The notes under the pieces are model-generated. The model saw only the letters and a program-made list of their open reading frames with translations, ran no database searches and had not been told where the DNA came from. Both the position numbers and the translations under genes were made by a program. A stretch of 9,677 nucleotides of DNA. Origin: Erysipelotrichaceae bacterium. GTDB taxonomy: Bacteria; Bacillota_I; Bacilli_A; RFN20; CAG-826. The stretch lies in NCBI GenBank assembly GCA_031271635.1, contig JAISVG010000102.1, positions 1 through 9,677 on the forward strand, read 5' to 3'. Positions 1 to 6,630 of this stretch are shown here, piece after piece; positions within the stretch are counted from its first letter, which is position 1, and the number at the start of each line of letters is the position of its first letter.

Positions 1-9
1 AATTTATTA

Positions 10-561
10 TTACATGATAATAGCGATGTTGTAATAGTTATTAAAAGTATTAATATCAAGCTCATCAAGATTTAGTTCGTTATTTTTATATGCAATGGCA
101 ATTAGTTTGCTGGCACGAACTAATTCTTGTTTGCCACCATAATTAAGGCAAATATTAAAACAGAATTTACTTAAATGTTTTGTTGCTGTAATGGCATCAT
201 CAATTACCATGACGGTATCTTGTGGAAGTTTAGTGTAATCACCCGAGACAACGACCCTAATTTCATCGCGAATTAAATCTTTGATGTGGCGTTTGAAGAA
301 AGTTTTAAGGTAAGTAAAAAGAAATTTTAATTCACTTTTGGGACGATTCCAGTTTTCGGTTGAAAAAGCATATAAAGAGAAATATGGTACCTCAAGATCT
401 CTTAAATGAATAATAATTTCATAGATACGTTCACAGCCGGCTTTATGACCAAAGTGTCTTGATAAACCACGCTTCTTAGCCCATCTCCCGTTTCCATCCA
501 TAATAAAGGCGATGTGCTGCAAATTTGTTTCTTTAATAATTCTTTTAACTTCGTTAATCAC
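10..561 (-). CDS. uppS: Isoprenyl transferase / undecaprenyl diphosphate synthase, C-terminally truncated
   Basis: Cis-prenyltransferase that condenses farnesyl diphosphate with isopentenyl diphosphates to make the C55 lipid carrier for cell-wall glycans. Seen: the first motif MDGNGRWAKKRG at residues 21-32 with the catalytic Asp22, RHFGHKAG at 35-42, LYAFSTENWNRP at 63-74, and LNYGGKQELVRA at about 139-150. The frame then ends in TAA TAA TAA after 183 residues, whereas the family usually has about 230-260. The final region (the RTSGE-type diphosphate-binding motif, the following Ser/Asn-Phe and Trp, and the last Mg-binding Glu) is absent. I could not find it in the other frames of the few remaining bases. 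The start is GTG at 559-561. No Shine-Dalgarno precedes it, and a TATAAT box lies 6 nt upstream. A downstream TTG at residue 14 would still keep the first motif. The family call is safe. Whether the gene is functional is doubtful: it may be frameshifted, truncated or a pseudogene. Confidence 0.88.
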   Translation of the reverse strand: MINEVKRIIKETNLQHIAFIMDGNGRWAKKRGLSRHFGHKAGCERIYEIIIHLRDLEVPYFSLYAFSTENWNRPKSELKFLFTYLKTFFKRHIKDLIRDEIRVVVSGDYTKLPQDTVMVIDDAITATKHLSKFCFNICLNYGGKQELVRASKLIAIAYKNNELNLDELDINTFNNYYNIAIIM

Positions 562-576
562 TTTTTAATTATAGCA
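562..576 (-). promoter_or_regulatory. Extended -10 promoter of uppS, abutting the start codon
   Basis: On the minus strand TGC-TATAAT (TATAAT at 568-573) is followed by six bases and then the GTG start. The TGn extension is present. No good -35 is seen (TCACCG at the 17-nt position is poor). A transcription start 7 nt below the -10 would fall on the G of GTG, giving a leaderless mRNA. This is an inference from spacing. Confidence 0.55.
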
Positions 577-638
577 ATAAAACATGGAATCGGTGAGACG
601 ATTACCAAACGAGATAAAGTGAAGGACTGGTTTTGGAT

Positions 639-655
639 TATTAAAACTTTTAATA
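639..655. repeat. 17-bp palindrome in the fic-uppS gap
   Basis: TATTAAAA-C-TTTTAATA: perfect 8-bp arms around a single central base. It lies about 65 bp upstream of the uppS -10 and downstream of fic. It could be an operator or, less likely, part of a weak terminator; no T-run follows. The rest of the 149-bp gap holds only the uppS promoter and a short AGATG-tg-CATCT inverted repeat at 694-705 just after the fic stop. Confidence 0.4.
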
Positions 656-710
656 CATAATTTATTTACTTTGTTGTTTTTCAATTTCTCAAAAGATGTG
701 CATCTGTTTC

Positions 711-1580
711 CTAAATGTCTGATATTTTGTCTTCTTCCTCATAATAATATGAATAATCGATCCCTTTAAGAAATAATTCGCGATTATTAACATCATTAGT
801 TAGGGCATCCTTTAGTAATTTATTAATGGGTTGTGAATTAGTAACACTGGCTTTCATCGCCTCAAGATAGCTATCTTTCTTAATCAAAGACCAATCGACA
901 CAAATTCTGAGGCGATTTATGAGTAACATAGCAAGCCAAATTCTCGTGGCCCGACCATTTCCTTCCATAAATGGATGGGCTAGATTCATTTCAAGATACT
1001 TAGCTACTATTTCATCAAAAGTAGCATCTGGCATCTTATCAATCTTCTTTAAAACTTGAGGCAGAAATACCCCGCTAGCAAAAGTAAAACTACCTTTAGA
1101 AATAGTCTTGAAACGTATTTGTCCCGCGAAGGGATAAAGTCCTTCAAAAAGATAAGCGTGAATCTTTTGAAGGGCGATTGTTTTACCAATTTCACTTGTG
1201 TCAACAAGACTAGTTTGATAAAAATCATAGGCTTTCTTTTTGCTTTGTTCATCGATGGGATCGAGAAGTCCCTTAATCCAACTCTGAACTTCTTTTTTAT
1301 GTTTAGATGGAATTATTGATAGTACTAGCCTTACTCCATTCTCATTAATTACGTCAGATAGATATTTTTTACCATCACGAGCATAGAGTTTAAGTTGTCC
1401 GCAAAACAAAGATAACTCCGGATGTCTTACTTTCACATTGTTCCAATATCTTCTCGCAGAATTTGGTGTCACTAAAACATCAATAAAATCGGCGGCAGAG
1501 TACCACCACATTGTTTTTTCATTATCCCAAACAGCTCTGACTTTTTTGTTATTAAAGCATCTAATTGAGTGTTTTATCAC
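711..1580 (-). CDS. Fic family protein with N-terminal Bro-N-like domain
   Basis: Fic enzymes transfer AMP or another nucleotide/phosphate moiety onto a Ser, Thr or Tyr hydroxyl of a target protein. Seen: the complete Fic motif HPFMEGNGRATR at residues 202-213, with catalytic His202, acidic Glu206 and anion-binding Asn208/Arg210. The upstream flap region YPFAGQIR (149-156) with ISKGSF (160-165) fits the family. The C-terminus carries the GIDYSYYYEE signature of one Fic subgroup. Residues 6-80 resemble the BRO family N-terminal domain found in phage antirepressors (VWDNEKTMWWYSAADFIDVL, then RRYWNNVK and a DGKKYLSDV-like segment). I see no clear [ST]xxxE[GN] inhibitory motif and no adjacent antitoxin gene. 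The start is GTG at 1578-1580 without Shine-Dalgarno; the domain begins at once, so a later start would cut it. The gene has its own promoter and operator-like repeat and lies next to a tRNA gene, as accessory genes often do. The target is unknown. Confidence 0.9.
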   Translation of the reverse strand: MIKHSIRCFNNKKVRAVWDNEKTMWWYSAADFIDVLVTPNSARRYWNNVKVRHPELSLFCGQLKLYARDGKKYLSDVINENGVRLVLSIIPSKHKKEVQSWIKGLLDPIDEQSKKKAYDFYQTSLVDTSEIGKTIALQKIHAYLFEGLYPFAGQIRFKTISKGSFTFASGVFLPQVLKKIDKMPDATFDEIVAKYLEMNLAHPFMEGNGRATRIWLAMLLINRLRICVDWSLIKKDSYLEAMKASVTNSQPINKLLKDALTNDVNNRELFLKGIDYSYYYEEEDKISDI

Positions 1581-1586
1581 ATATAT

Positions 1587-1615
1587 ATAATAACATATGA
1601 TGTTTCAGTTGTCCA
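1587..1615 (-). promoter_or_regulatory. Promoter of the fic gene
   Basis: On the minus strand, TGGACA (1610-1615, 5 of 6 to the consensus -35) is followed by a 17-nt spacer and TATTAT (1587-1592, 5 of 6 to the -10). Six bases then lead to the GTG start, so the predicted transcript starts at or next to the start codon. The -35 lies inside an arm of the inverted repeat at 1607-1631. Confidence 0.6.
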
Positions 1616-1631
1616 CAAAATGCGGACAACT
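1607..1631. promoter_or_regulatory. Operator-like inverted repeat over the fic -35
   Basis: AGTTGTCC (1607-1614) and GGACAACT (1624-1631) form perfect 8-bp arms around nine bases. The repeat overlaps the -35 hexamer of fic, a typical place for a repressor site. A near-identical copy of its left half (AGTTGTCCRCAAAA, 13 of 14 bases) lies inside the fic coding region at 1393-1406. The regulator is unknown; autoregulation through the Bro-N domain is a guess. Confidence 0.5.
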
Positions 1632-1718
1632 AGCATGAAAGCGAGATAAATGGCATCAGGATCGTAGTGTTAGAAAATGTTAAGAAACTTTTACAACTAA
1701 GGTTTTTTGATAAAAAAA

Positions 1719-1792
1719 TGGTGCCCCCTGCCAGAATCGAACTAGCAACAAATCCTTACCATGGACTCGTTATGCCATTTAACTAAGGGGGC
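1719..1792 (-). tRNA. tRNA-Thr (anticodon GGT)
   Basis: A 74-nt cloverleaf folds fully by eye. The acceptor GCCCCCT pairs with AGGGGGC (7 bp), the D-stem is GTTA/TAAC with a GG-containing loop, and the anticodon stem is AGTCC/GGATT with one G-U pair. The loop ATGGTAA has T33 and the anticodon GGT. A 4-nt variable region and a T-arm GCTAG/CTGGC around TTCGATT follow. Discriminator A and an encoded CCA complete it. G1-C72, C2-G71 and GGT fit threonine identity and would read ACC and ACU. Seven T residues follow the CCA directly (minus strand, 1712-1718), within a T6-ATC-A6 hairpin that may serve as terminator. It lies 66 bp after rimO and has its own promoter. Confidence 0.95.
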
Positions 1793-1801
1793 ACTGCAAT
1801 A

Positions 1802-1829
1802 ATTATACTAAATAATCAGGACAAGTAAA
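1802..1829 (-). promoter_or_regulatory. Promoter of tRNA-Thr
   Basis: On the minus strand, TTTACT (1824-1829, 4 of 6) is followed by a 16-nt spacer and a perfect TATAAT (1802-1807). The tRNA 5' end lies 10 nt below the -10, so the predicted leader is only about three bases. Confidence 0.65.
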
Positions 1830-1858
1830 GGATTTTAAGTAAGGATGATTCTAAGTAG

Positions 1859-3139
1859 TTAAGCTTTAACTGCCTCAAGATCATAAGGATGAGCTTTAGT
1901 AATTTTAATCTTAATAACAGAGCCGACAGCTAGTGAGTCATTGCTTTTTAGAATAATTCGTCCATCAATATCTTCGGGAGCGTTAAAATAACTACGAACT
2001 AGATAAGTGGTTTGATCGATTCTTTCTTCAACAATCGCCGTCATTACTTCACCAACAAATTCCTGATTTACTAAATATGAAAGACCATATTGTAGTTCTA
2101 AGAGTTCTTTTCGACGCTTGTTTTTAACGGCAGAAGTGACCTGTTTTGGCATGATGCCGGCTGGTGTATTAGCCTCTTTTGAGTATGCGAAGGCTCCTAA
2201 GTGAGTAAAGCGATACTTTTTAATGAATTCAAGGATTTCATTAAACTCCTCAGCCGTTTCACTAGGAAAGCCGGTGATGAAAGTGGTCCGAAAAACGGCT
2301 TTTGGAATCGCTATTTTGATCTTCTCATATAAGGAAATAATTAATTCCTTTGTTTCATAGCGGCGCATTAATTTAAGGATGCGATTATTAACATGTTGGA
2401 GTGGTAAATCAAAATAAGGGACAATTACCGAACTATTTTTAATGACATCAATTAGTTCTTGACTAACTAAGGTTGGATAAAGATACAGGATTCTGATAAA
2501 AGTAAAGTTTGTCTCCTGCTCAAGCTTAGTAAGGAGAGTTACTAGATTTCCGTTATCTTTTAAATCTAAGCCATACGAGGTGCTATCTTGAGCAATTAAG
2601 ACCAGTTCTTGATAACCTTGGTCCCCAATCATTTTCGCTTGCCTAATAAGATCATTTATCGGAACGGAGGTGTATTTGCCGCGAATATCAGGAATAGTGC
2701 AGTAGGCACAACGCTTATTACAGCCATCAGCAATCCTAAGATACGCAAAGGTTCCTTGATTAATGAGGCGATTATCTAAGGAAAGGGCCTGTGGCTCTTT
2801 AAGATAGTCTTGGAGGATCATTGGGATTTTATCGTAGTCACTAAATTTAATGAATAATGATACTTTTGGGAATAACCGCTTTAATTCCTCATCATTCTTT
2901 TCAACATAACAGCCTACGACAATGGTAACCTTATTAAGCTTCAGGTATTGAGTAATGGTGTCACGAGCCTCTTTCCTAGCTAGTTCGATAAAGCCACAGG
3001 TATTAATAATAATGATATCAGCGTCTTGATCTTCGTTGGTGAGTTCAAAGCCGCTATCTTTAAAAAGTGCCAAGATTTGCTCTGAATCAACAAGAGCCTT
3101 GGAACAACCAAGGGAGATAATGCTTACTTTTTTAGTCAC
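1859..3139 (-). CDS. rimO: Ribosomal protein S12 methylthiotransferase RimO
   Basis: Radical-SAM enzyme that adds a methylthio group to the conserved aspartate of ribosomal protein S12, using two 4Fe-4S clusters. Seen, numbered from the GTG start: the N-terminal UPF0004-type domain with ISLGCSKALVDSE and cluster cysteines Cys12, Cys48 (NTCGF) and Cys77 (GCY). The radical-SAM motif is CNKRCAYC, with Cys140, Cys144 and Cys147. LIAQDSTSYGLDL and YFDLPLQH are typical of RimO rather than MiaB. A TRAM-like C-terminus contains VRSYFNAPEDIDGRI. At 426 aa it is full length. I chose GTG at 3137-3139, whose GTGACTAA overlaps the malQ stop, because it gives a typical N-terminus (MTKKVSIISLGC). A TTG at 3152-3154 would add five residues; neither has a clear Shine-Dalgarno. 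It is the last protein gene of the deoD-NERD-malQ-rimO cluster, probably translationally coupled to malQ. Confidence 0.95.
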   Translation of the reverse strand: MTKKVSIISLGCSKALVDSEQILALFKDSGFELTNEDQDADIIIINTCGFIELARKEARDTITQYLKLNKVTIVVGCYVEKNDEELKRLFPKVSLFIKFSDYDKIPMILQDYLKEPQALSLDNRLINQGTFAYLRIADGCNKRCAYCTIPDIRGKYTSVPINDLIRQAKMIGDQGYQELVLIAQDSTSYGLDLKDNGNLVTLLTKLEQETNFTFIRILYLYPTLVSQELIDVIKNSSVIVPYFDLPLQHVNNRILKLMRRYETKELIISLYEKIKIAIPKAVFRTTFITGFPSETAEEFNEILEFIKKYRFTHLGAFAYSKEANTPAGIMPKQVTSAVKNKRRKELLELQYGLSYLVNQEFVGEVMTAIVEERIDQTTYLVRSYFNAPEDIDGRIILKSNDSLAVGSVIKIKITKAHPYDLEAVKA

Positions 3140-4574
3140 GGGACGTTGCTTCAATAATGTGCTTAAACACGGGGATTTTTTTAATTAAATCGTTATAACT
3201 AGTTAGACGCCAAGACCAATTCTCATCATTAACAAGACCAGGGGTATTAATTCGTGCTTGGACTCCTAAATGAAGGAGATCAGGAATCGGAATAATAGCT
3301 AAAGAATCTGGAGCCTTTAAGGTTAAGTGGATTAAGGCGTCATAGATAGTTTTTTCTTTGATGTTATTACTTTTAACAAGACGGTTTAATTTCATTCTTG
3401 CGATTGGTCCAAATTCTAAATACCAGCTCTTGAGAGTGGTGTTATCATGAGTCCCAGTATAGATGACCATATTGTCTTTATGAACAAAACTTTTATCGAA
3501 GACCGTAAATTGGAAAACATCCATGCCGGTGAGGTTATGACGATCTCTTAATTGATAAACTGTTTCCATATTCGTACCTAAATCCTCGGCAATAATGGCC
3601 ATTTTGGGATATTGCTTTTTAATTGTTTCAACTAAAGCATCCTTTGGTCCTGGAGCCCAGTGACCGCGTCTTGCGGTTGGCTCACCATAATCAATGACAT
3701 AGTATTCATCAATCGCACGGAAATGATCAATTCGAATGACATCGAAGAAATTCGCGGTGAAGCCAAGACGGTCAATAAAGAAGGAGAAATTATGTTCTTG
3801 AAGATAATTCCAGTTATAAATGGGGTTGCCCCAAAGTTGCCCATCAGCGTTGAAGTAATCGGGTGGAACTCCGGCGACTACAGTGGGAACGAGTTGACTA
3901 TCAAGTAAGAAGGCCTCATGATTAAAATAAACATCCTCAGAATCATAGCCCACATAAAACGGAACGTCACCAATGATGATTAAGCCACATTCATGTGCCG
4001 CTTTAAAGAAGAGTTTCCACTGTTTAAAAGCAATGTATTGTAGCCAAATTTGAAACTCATACTCTTTCTTAAAGTCAGGATCATTTAGCTCATAAGTCTT
4101 GTCCCATTCATTAAAAGGCTTTAATTCGTTTAATACTTTGTTGGCAATAAAGAAGGCATATTGCTTCACCCAAGGGTTTTCACTAATGAAGCCATCAAAA
4201 TCTTTCTCTTTATGCTTCTGACGGTGGTGAAAAGCCTCTTTAAGATATTTGGTTTTATAGTTTCTAACACGGTCATAATTAATTCTTTTACTAACCTTTA
4301 AAAAATCAGGAACGGCTTTTAAATAACCATTCTTCGTTAAATCATCAAGGGAAATATAGATTTCATCAAGAGCCTTCGAACTAAGTGGTTGGTAAGGAGA
4401 ATTTCCATATGAAAGACGGTTTAGCGGGAGGATTTGAAGATAAGTAATCTTATTCTCTTTTAAGAGTTTTAAAAAGGTATATTGGGAACTTCCAAAGTCA
4501 CCAATGCCGTGTCGTCCTGGTAAACTTGCAATTGGCATTAAAACGCCAGCTTTCCTTAAAAATTGATTGGCCAT
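3132..4574 (-). CDS. malQ: 4-alpha-glucanotransferase (amylomaltase)
   Basis: GH77 disproportionating enzyme that cleaves an alpha-1,4-glucan and transfers the piece to another glucan or glucose, used in maltodextrin or glycogen turnover in the cytosol. Seen in 480 residues: N-terminal RKAGVLMPIASLPGRHGIGDFG, the PDYFNADGQLWGNPIY signature at about 238-253, the nucleophile Asp283 in RIDHFR, acid/base Glu330 in AEDLG, the third acidic residue Asp377 in THDNTT, and the C-terminal ARINTPG...NWSWR block. Length is normal for the family. The start is ATG at 4572-4574, because AAAGGAG sits 8 nt upstream and the protein then begins just before the conserved GVLMPIASLPG block. A 39-residue upstream extension of the frame runs into the NERD gene and looks noncoding. 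The gene begins 13 bp after the NERD stop and overlaps rimO by 8 bp at its end. Confidence 0.96.
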   Translation of the reverse strand: MANQFLRKAGVLMPIASLPGRHGIGDFGSSQYTFLKLLKENKITYLQILPLNRLSYGNSPYQPLSSKALDEIYISLDDLTKNGYLKAVPDFLKVSKRINYDRVRNYKTKYLKEAFHHRQKHKEKDFDGFISENPWVKQYAFFIANKVLNELKPFNEWDKTYELNDPDFKKEYEFQIWLQYIAFKQWKLFFKAAHECGLIIIGDVPFYVGYDSEDVYFNHEAFLLDSQLVPTVVAGVPPDYFNADGQLWGNPIYNWNYLQEHNFSFFIDRLGFTANFFDVIRIDHFRAIDEYYVIDYGEPTARRGHWAPGPKDALVETIKKQYPKMAIIAEDLGTNMETVYQLRDRHNLTGMDVFQFTVFDKSFVHKDNMVIYTGTHDNTTLKSWYLEFGPIARMKLNRLVKSNNIKEKTIYDALIHLTLKAPDSLAIIPIPDLLHLGVQARINTPGLVNDENWSWRLTSYNDLIKKIPVFKHIIEATSRD

Positions 4575-4582
4575 AAATCTTT

Positions 4583-4587
4583 CTCCT
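4583..4587 (-). promoter_or_regulatory. Ribosome binding site that sets the malQ start
   Basis: AGGAG on the minus strand, eight bases before the malQ ATG and directly following the NERD stop codon. It decides against the longer upstream reading frame and shows that this genome does use Shine-Dalgarno sites inside operons. Confidence 0.8.
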
Positions 4588-5235
4588 TTACTTCTGTTTC
4601 TTTTGAGGTGTAATTTTACTATACGCGGCAATTTTATGAACAAAATCCTCAAGCTGTTCTTTATCGATGGCGGCTTCAGGGCGTTTTTCAATATTTGTAA
4701 TCAGGTTTTTAAAGTAACGATACGGAACTAGATACTCATATTTTGATTTTCCTTCAATAATTCGCTGACAGGATTCATCATTAATAAGTGCAATTGAGAT
4801 AAAAAAAGATGAGGTCTCAGGAATTCCAAGAATCATCGGAATAAGACGTCTTGCCTCCTTATTATCATTAAATGGATTATCAATTAGTTCGCGGCGTACT
4901 TTATCTTTGCGTTTTGAGGTGAGAGTCCAACTTTCATCGTTTTCTTTTCCCTCAACATGACCTGTAAATTTATAGTCCTTAATTAAGAAAATGTATTTAT
5001 TACTGGCAAGAATGTGGTCGATACGAAAGACATGAGTATAACCTAAGGGCAAAAGAACATTATTAATTAAATAATAATCATAATCAATCGCAAGACGATA
5101 AAGCATCTTGGCATAATGAATTTTGTAATTCTTTTTATATCTAAGTGCTCGAAAAATATTGAGCACGATTAAAACAGTCATTACCGCAATGAAAATACTA
5201 ATGCAAATGATAACGAGCTGTTTTTCGAAGGGCAT
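4588..5235 (-). CDS. Membrane-anchored NERD (nuclease-related) domain protein
   Basis: NERD domains belong to the PD-(D/E)xK nuclease-like fold; activity is proven for few members. Seen in 215 residues: one membrane segment at about 6-28 with a basic flank (RALRYKK), then a NERD-like core. The core has LPLGYTHVFRIDHIL (Asp73), YIFLIKDYKFTGHVEG, a Trp at 103 and NPFNDN at 120-125, followed by ISIALINDES. In most relatives the second motif reads I-E-x-K; here it reads I-K-D-Y-K, so the acidic residue would have to be Asp87 in D-x-K. The nuclease, if any, would face the cytosol. The ATG at 5233-5235 starts four bases after the deoD stop. A TTG at 5251-5253 would add six residues and overlap deoD. 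Neither has a strong Shine-Dalgarno. The role in this metabolic operon is unknown. Confidence 0.75.
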   Translation of the reverse strand: MPFEKQLVIICISIFIAVMTVLIVLNIFRALRYKKNYKIHYAKMLYRLAIDYDYYLINNVLLPLGYTHVFRIDHILASNKYIFLIKDYKFTGHVEGKENDESWTLTSKRKDKVRRELIDNPFNDNKEARRLIPMILGIPETSSFFISIALINDESCQRIIEGKSKYEYLVPYRYFKNLITNIEKRPEAAIDKEQLEDFVHKIAAYSKITPQKKQK

Positions 5236-5239
5236 ATTT

Positions 5240-5953
5240 CTATAGTTTTTCAACGGTTAAAATGGCAGTTTCAACCATGTTAACAAGGGAGTTTTGTCGC
5301 TCGGCTGCGCTTAAGTGAGCGTCGTTATAAAAATTATCGCTAACAGTTAAAATGCAAAAGGCCCGTTTCTTTAATCTTAAGGCATTAAGATAAAGGCCAT
5401 AAGCTTCCATTTCAACACCGAGAATTCCGAGTTTCGCGTATTGTTTCCAGACTTCGTGATCATCATCATAGAAAACATCAGAACTAAGAACGTTTCCGAC
5501 ATGGTAGGGCACTTTTAAATTCTTTGCCGCCATAACCGCGGTTTCAAGTAGCGGATAATCGCAGTTAGGAGCAAGATTAATCCCTAGTTTATACTGATTA
5601 GCGAAATTTGAATCACTAGAAGCCGTCATCGCAAAAAGTAAATCACCACACTTAATGTGTTCTTGATATGAGCCAGCAGTTCCAATTCGGATGATGGTTT
5701 CCACCCCGTAATGGGTGAATAATTCATATGAATAGATACCAATGGAAGGGATTCCCATGCCGCTTGCCATTACGGACACGAGAGTTCCGTTTTTAGTATA
5801 GCCAGTATAACCTAAAATGCCACGGACACGAGTGACGAGTTTAGCATCTTTAAGAAAAGTTTCGGCAATCCATTTGGCGCGAAGTGGGTCTCCAGGCATT
5901 AAAACTGTTTTCGCAAAGGCACCAGATTCAGCGTTGATATGATGTGTTCCCAT
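5240..5953 (-). CDS. deoD: Purine nucleoside phosphorylase, DeoD type
   Basis: Splits purine (deoxy)ribonucleosides with phosphate into free base and (deoxy)ribose-1-phosphate, in nucleoside salvage; the family forms hexamers. Seen in 237 residues: THHINAESG near the N-terminus (Escherichia coli has TPHINAE), the phosphate loop MPGDPLRAK at 19-27 with Gly21 and Arg25, Arg44 in RVRGILGYTG, GMGIPS at 65-70, RIGTAGS with Arg89, the nucleoside-binding VEMEAYG at 180-186, and the general acid Asp206 in TVSDN. Two small changes from E. coli are Thr in GTAG where E. coli has Ser in GSCG, and SDN for SDH. The ATG at 5951-5953 has AAAGGAG six bases upstream. It heads the deoD-NERD-malQ-rimO run, 69 bp after the NUDIX gene, with a set of GATAAAA repeats in the gap. 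Confidence 0.96.
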   Translation of the reverse strand: MGTHHINAESGAFAKTVLMPGDPLRAKWIAETFLKDAKLVTRVRGILGYTGYTKNGTLVSVMASGMGIPSIGIYSYELFTHYGVETIIRIGTAGSYQEHIKCGDLLFAMTASSDSNFANQYKLGINLAPNCDYPLLETAVMAAKNLKVPYHVGNVLSSDVFYDDDHEVWKQYAKLGILGVEMEAYGLYLNALRLKKRAFCILTVSDNFYNDAHLSAAERQNSLVNMVETAILTVEKL

Positions 5954-5973
5954 GTTGTACTCCTTTTTGTAAA

Positions 5974-6006
5974 TTTTATCAAATTTTTGATAAAAAGCGA
6001 TAAAAA
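5974..6006. promoter_or_regulatory. Inverted and direct GATAAAA repeats upstream of deoD
   Basis: TTTTATCAAA (5974-5983), two bases, then TTTGATAAAA (5986-5995) form a perfect 10-bp-arm inverted repeat. A further GATAAAAA at 5999-6006 repeats the one at 5989-5996 exactly 10 bp away, one helical turn. A -10-like TAAAAT (minus strand, 5973-5978) overlaps the edge nearest deoD; the -35 is weak. It may be an operator controlling deoD. A terminator for the NUDIX gene is less likely, since no T-run follows the stem on the minus strand. Confidence 0.45.
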
Positions 6007-6022
6007 CTAGTAATAATTGTCC

Positions 6023-6625
6023 TTAATCAAAGAACACTTGGTTCTTAATACTCGCGTTAATAAACTTTAAAGTCACTTCTTTTGTAACTTTCCATGAAAG
6101 CTCTGGAAGGGAACTGATTTTAAAGAAAGCAACTTCGCTAATCTCGTGACACTTACTGCTGAGTTCCTTTTTAATAACTCCTGCAAAAAAAAGCGCGTAT
6201 TCGGTGAGGGCATTCGCGGATACTAATGATTTAACTGTGTTTATGCCAAGGAATTTAGTAATTTCAACCTCATAACCAGCCTCTTCTCTAACTTCTTTTA
6301 GAATGGATTCTTTCGGACTAAGACCAAGCTCGCACCAGCCTCCGGGAAGAGAATAGGTTCCGTCATCAGCTTCTTTAACAAGAAGAACCTCGCCCTGTTC
6401 ATTAAAGATCACCGCGCGAGCAGAAACATTAGGAGTTGGGTAAACATCACGTTTAAAATAGTTCGGACGATCAAAGCTAACCTTAGTAAAATTCTCCAAC
6501 ATCGTTTTTGAAATGGTTTCAAGTTCTTCGTAGTTATCTAGGGCATAAGGATCAGTCGAGTACTTGCGGCCAATCTTCGCAGTGGCGTGCACTTTAAGAA
6601 TAAAATCAAAGAATTCTTTTTCCAT
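6023..6625 (-). CDS. NUDIX hydrolase with YjhB-type N-terminal domain
   Basis: Hydrolyses a nucleoside diphosphate linked to another group; relatives with this architecture are often called ADP-ribose pyrophosphatases, but the substrate cannot be read from sequence. Seen in 200 residues: an N-terminal helical region of about 55 residues with KIGRKYSTDPYALDNYEEL, typical of NUDIX proteins like YjhB. It is followed by FDRPNYFKRDVYPTPNVSARAV (51-72 region) and the NUDIX box from Gly96 to Tyr118. The metal-binding Glu111, Glu114 and Glu115 (KEVREEAG) are intact. The first Glu of the textbook box is Leu102 and the Arg is Lys110, both conservative departures for this subgroup. The ATG at 6623-6625 has no Shine-Dalgarno, and TATAAT lies 6 nt upstream. 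It diverges from the mini-SPFH gene across 29 bp and is followed by deoD. Confidence 0.92.
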   Translation of the reverse strand: MEKEFFDFILKVHATAKIGRKYSTDPYALDNYEELETISKTMLENFTKVSFDRPNYFKRDVYPTPNVSARAVIFNEQGEVLLVKEADDGTYSLPGGWCELGLSPKESILKEVREEAGYEVEITKFLGINTVKSLVSANALTEYALFFAGVIKKELSSKCHEISEVAFFKISSLPELSWKVTKEVTLKFINASIKNQVFFD

Positions 6626-6630
6626 AAAGG

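Noticed and set aside
1056..1319. Plus-strand open frame of 87 codons inside fic.
   Set aside because: It lies wholly opposite a conserved Fic gene, has no recognisable motif and no ribosome binding site; it is a shadow of the real gene.
1632..1792. tRNA-Thr as a phage or island attachment site.
   Set aside because: I looked for a second copy of the tRNA 3' end around fic and in the fic-uppS gap and found none, nor any integrase gene.
4575..4691. 39-residue N-terminal extension of MalQ, overlapping the NERD gene.
   Set aside because: A strong AGGAG site precedes the internal ATG at 4572-4574, the family N-terminus begins there, and the extension is out-of-frame NERD coding sequence.
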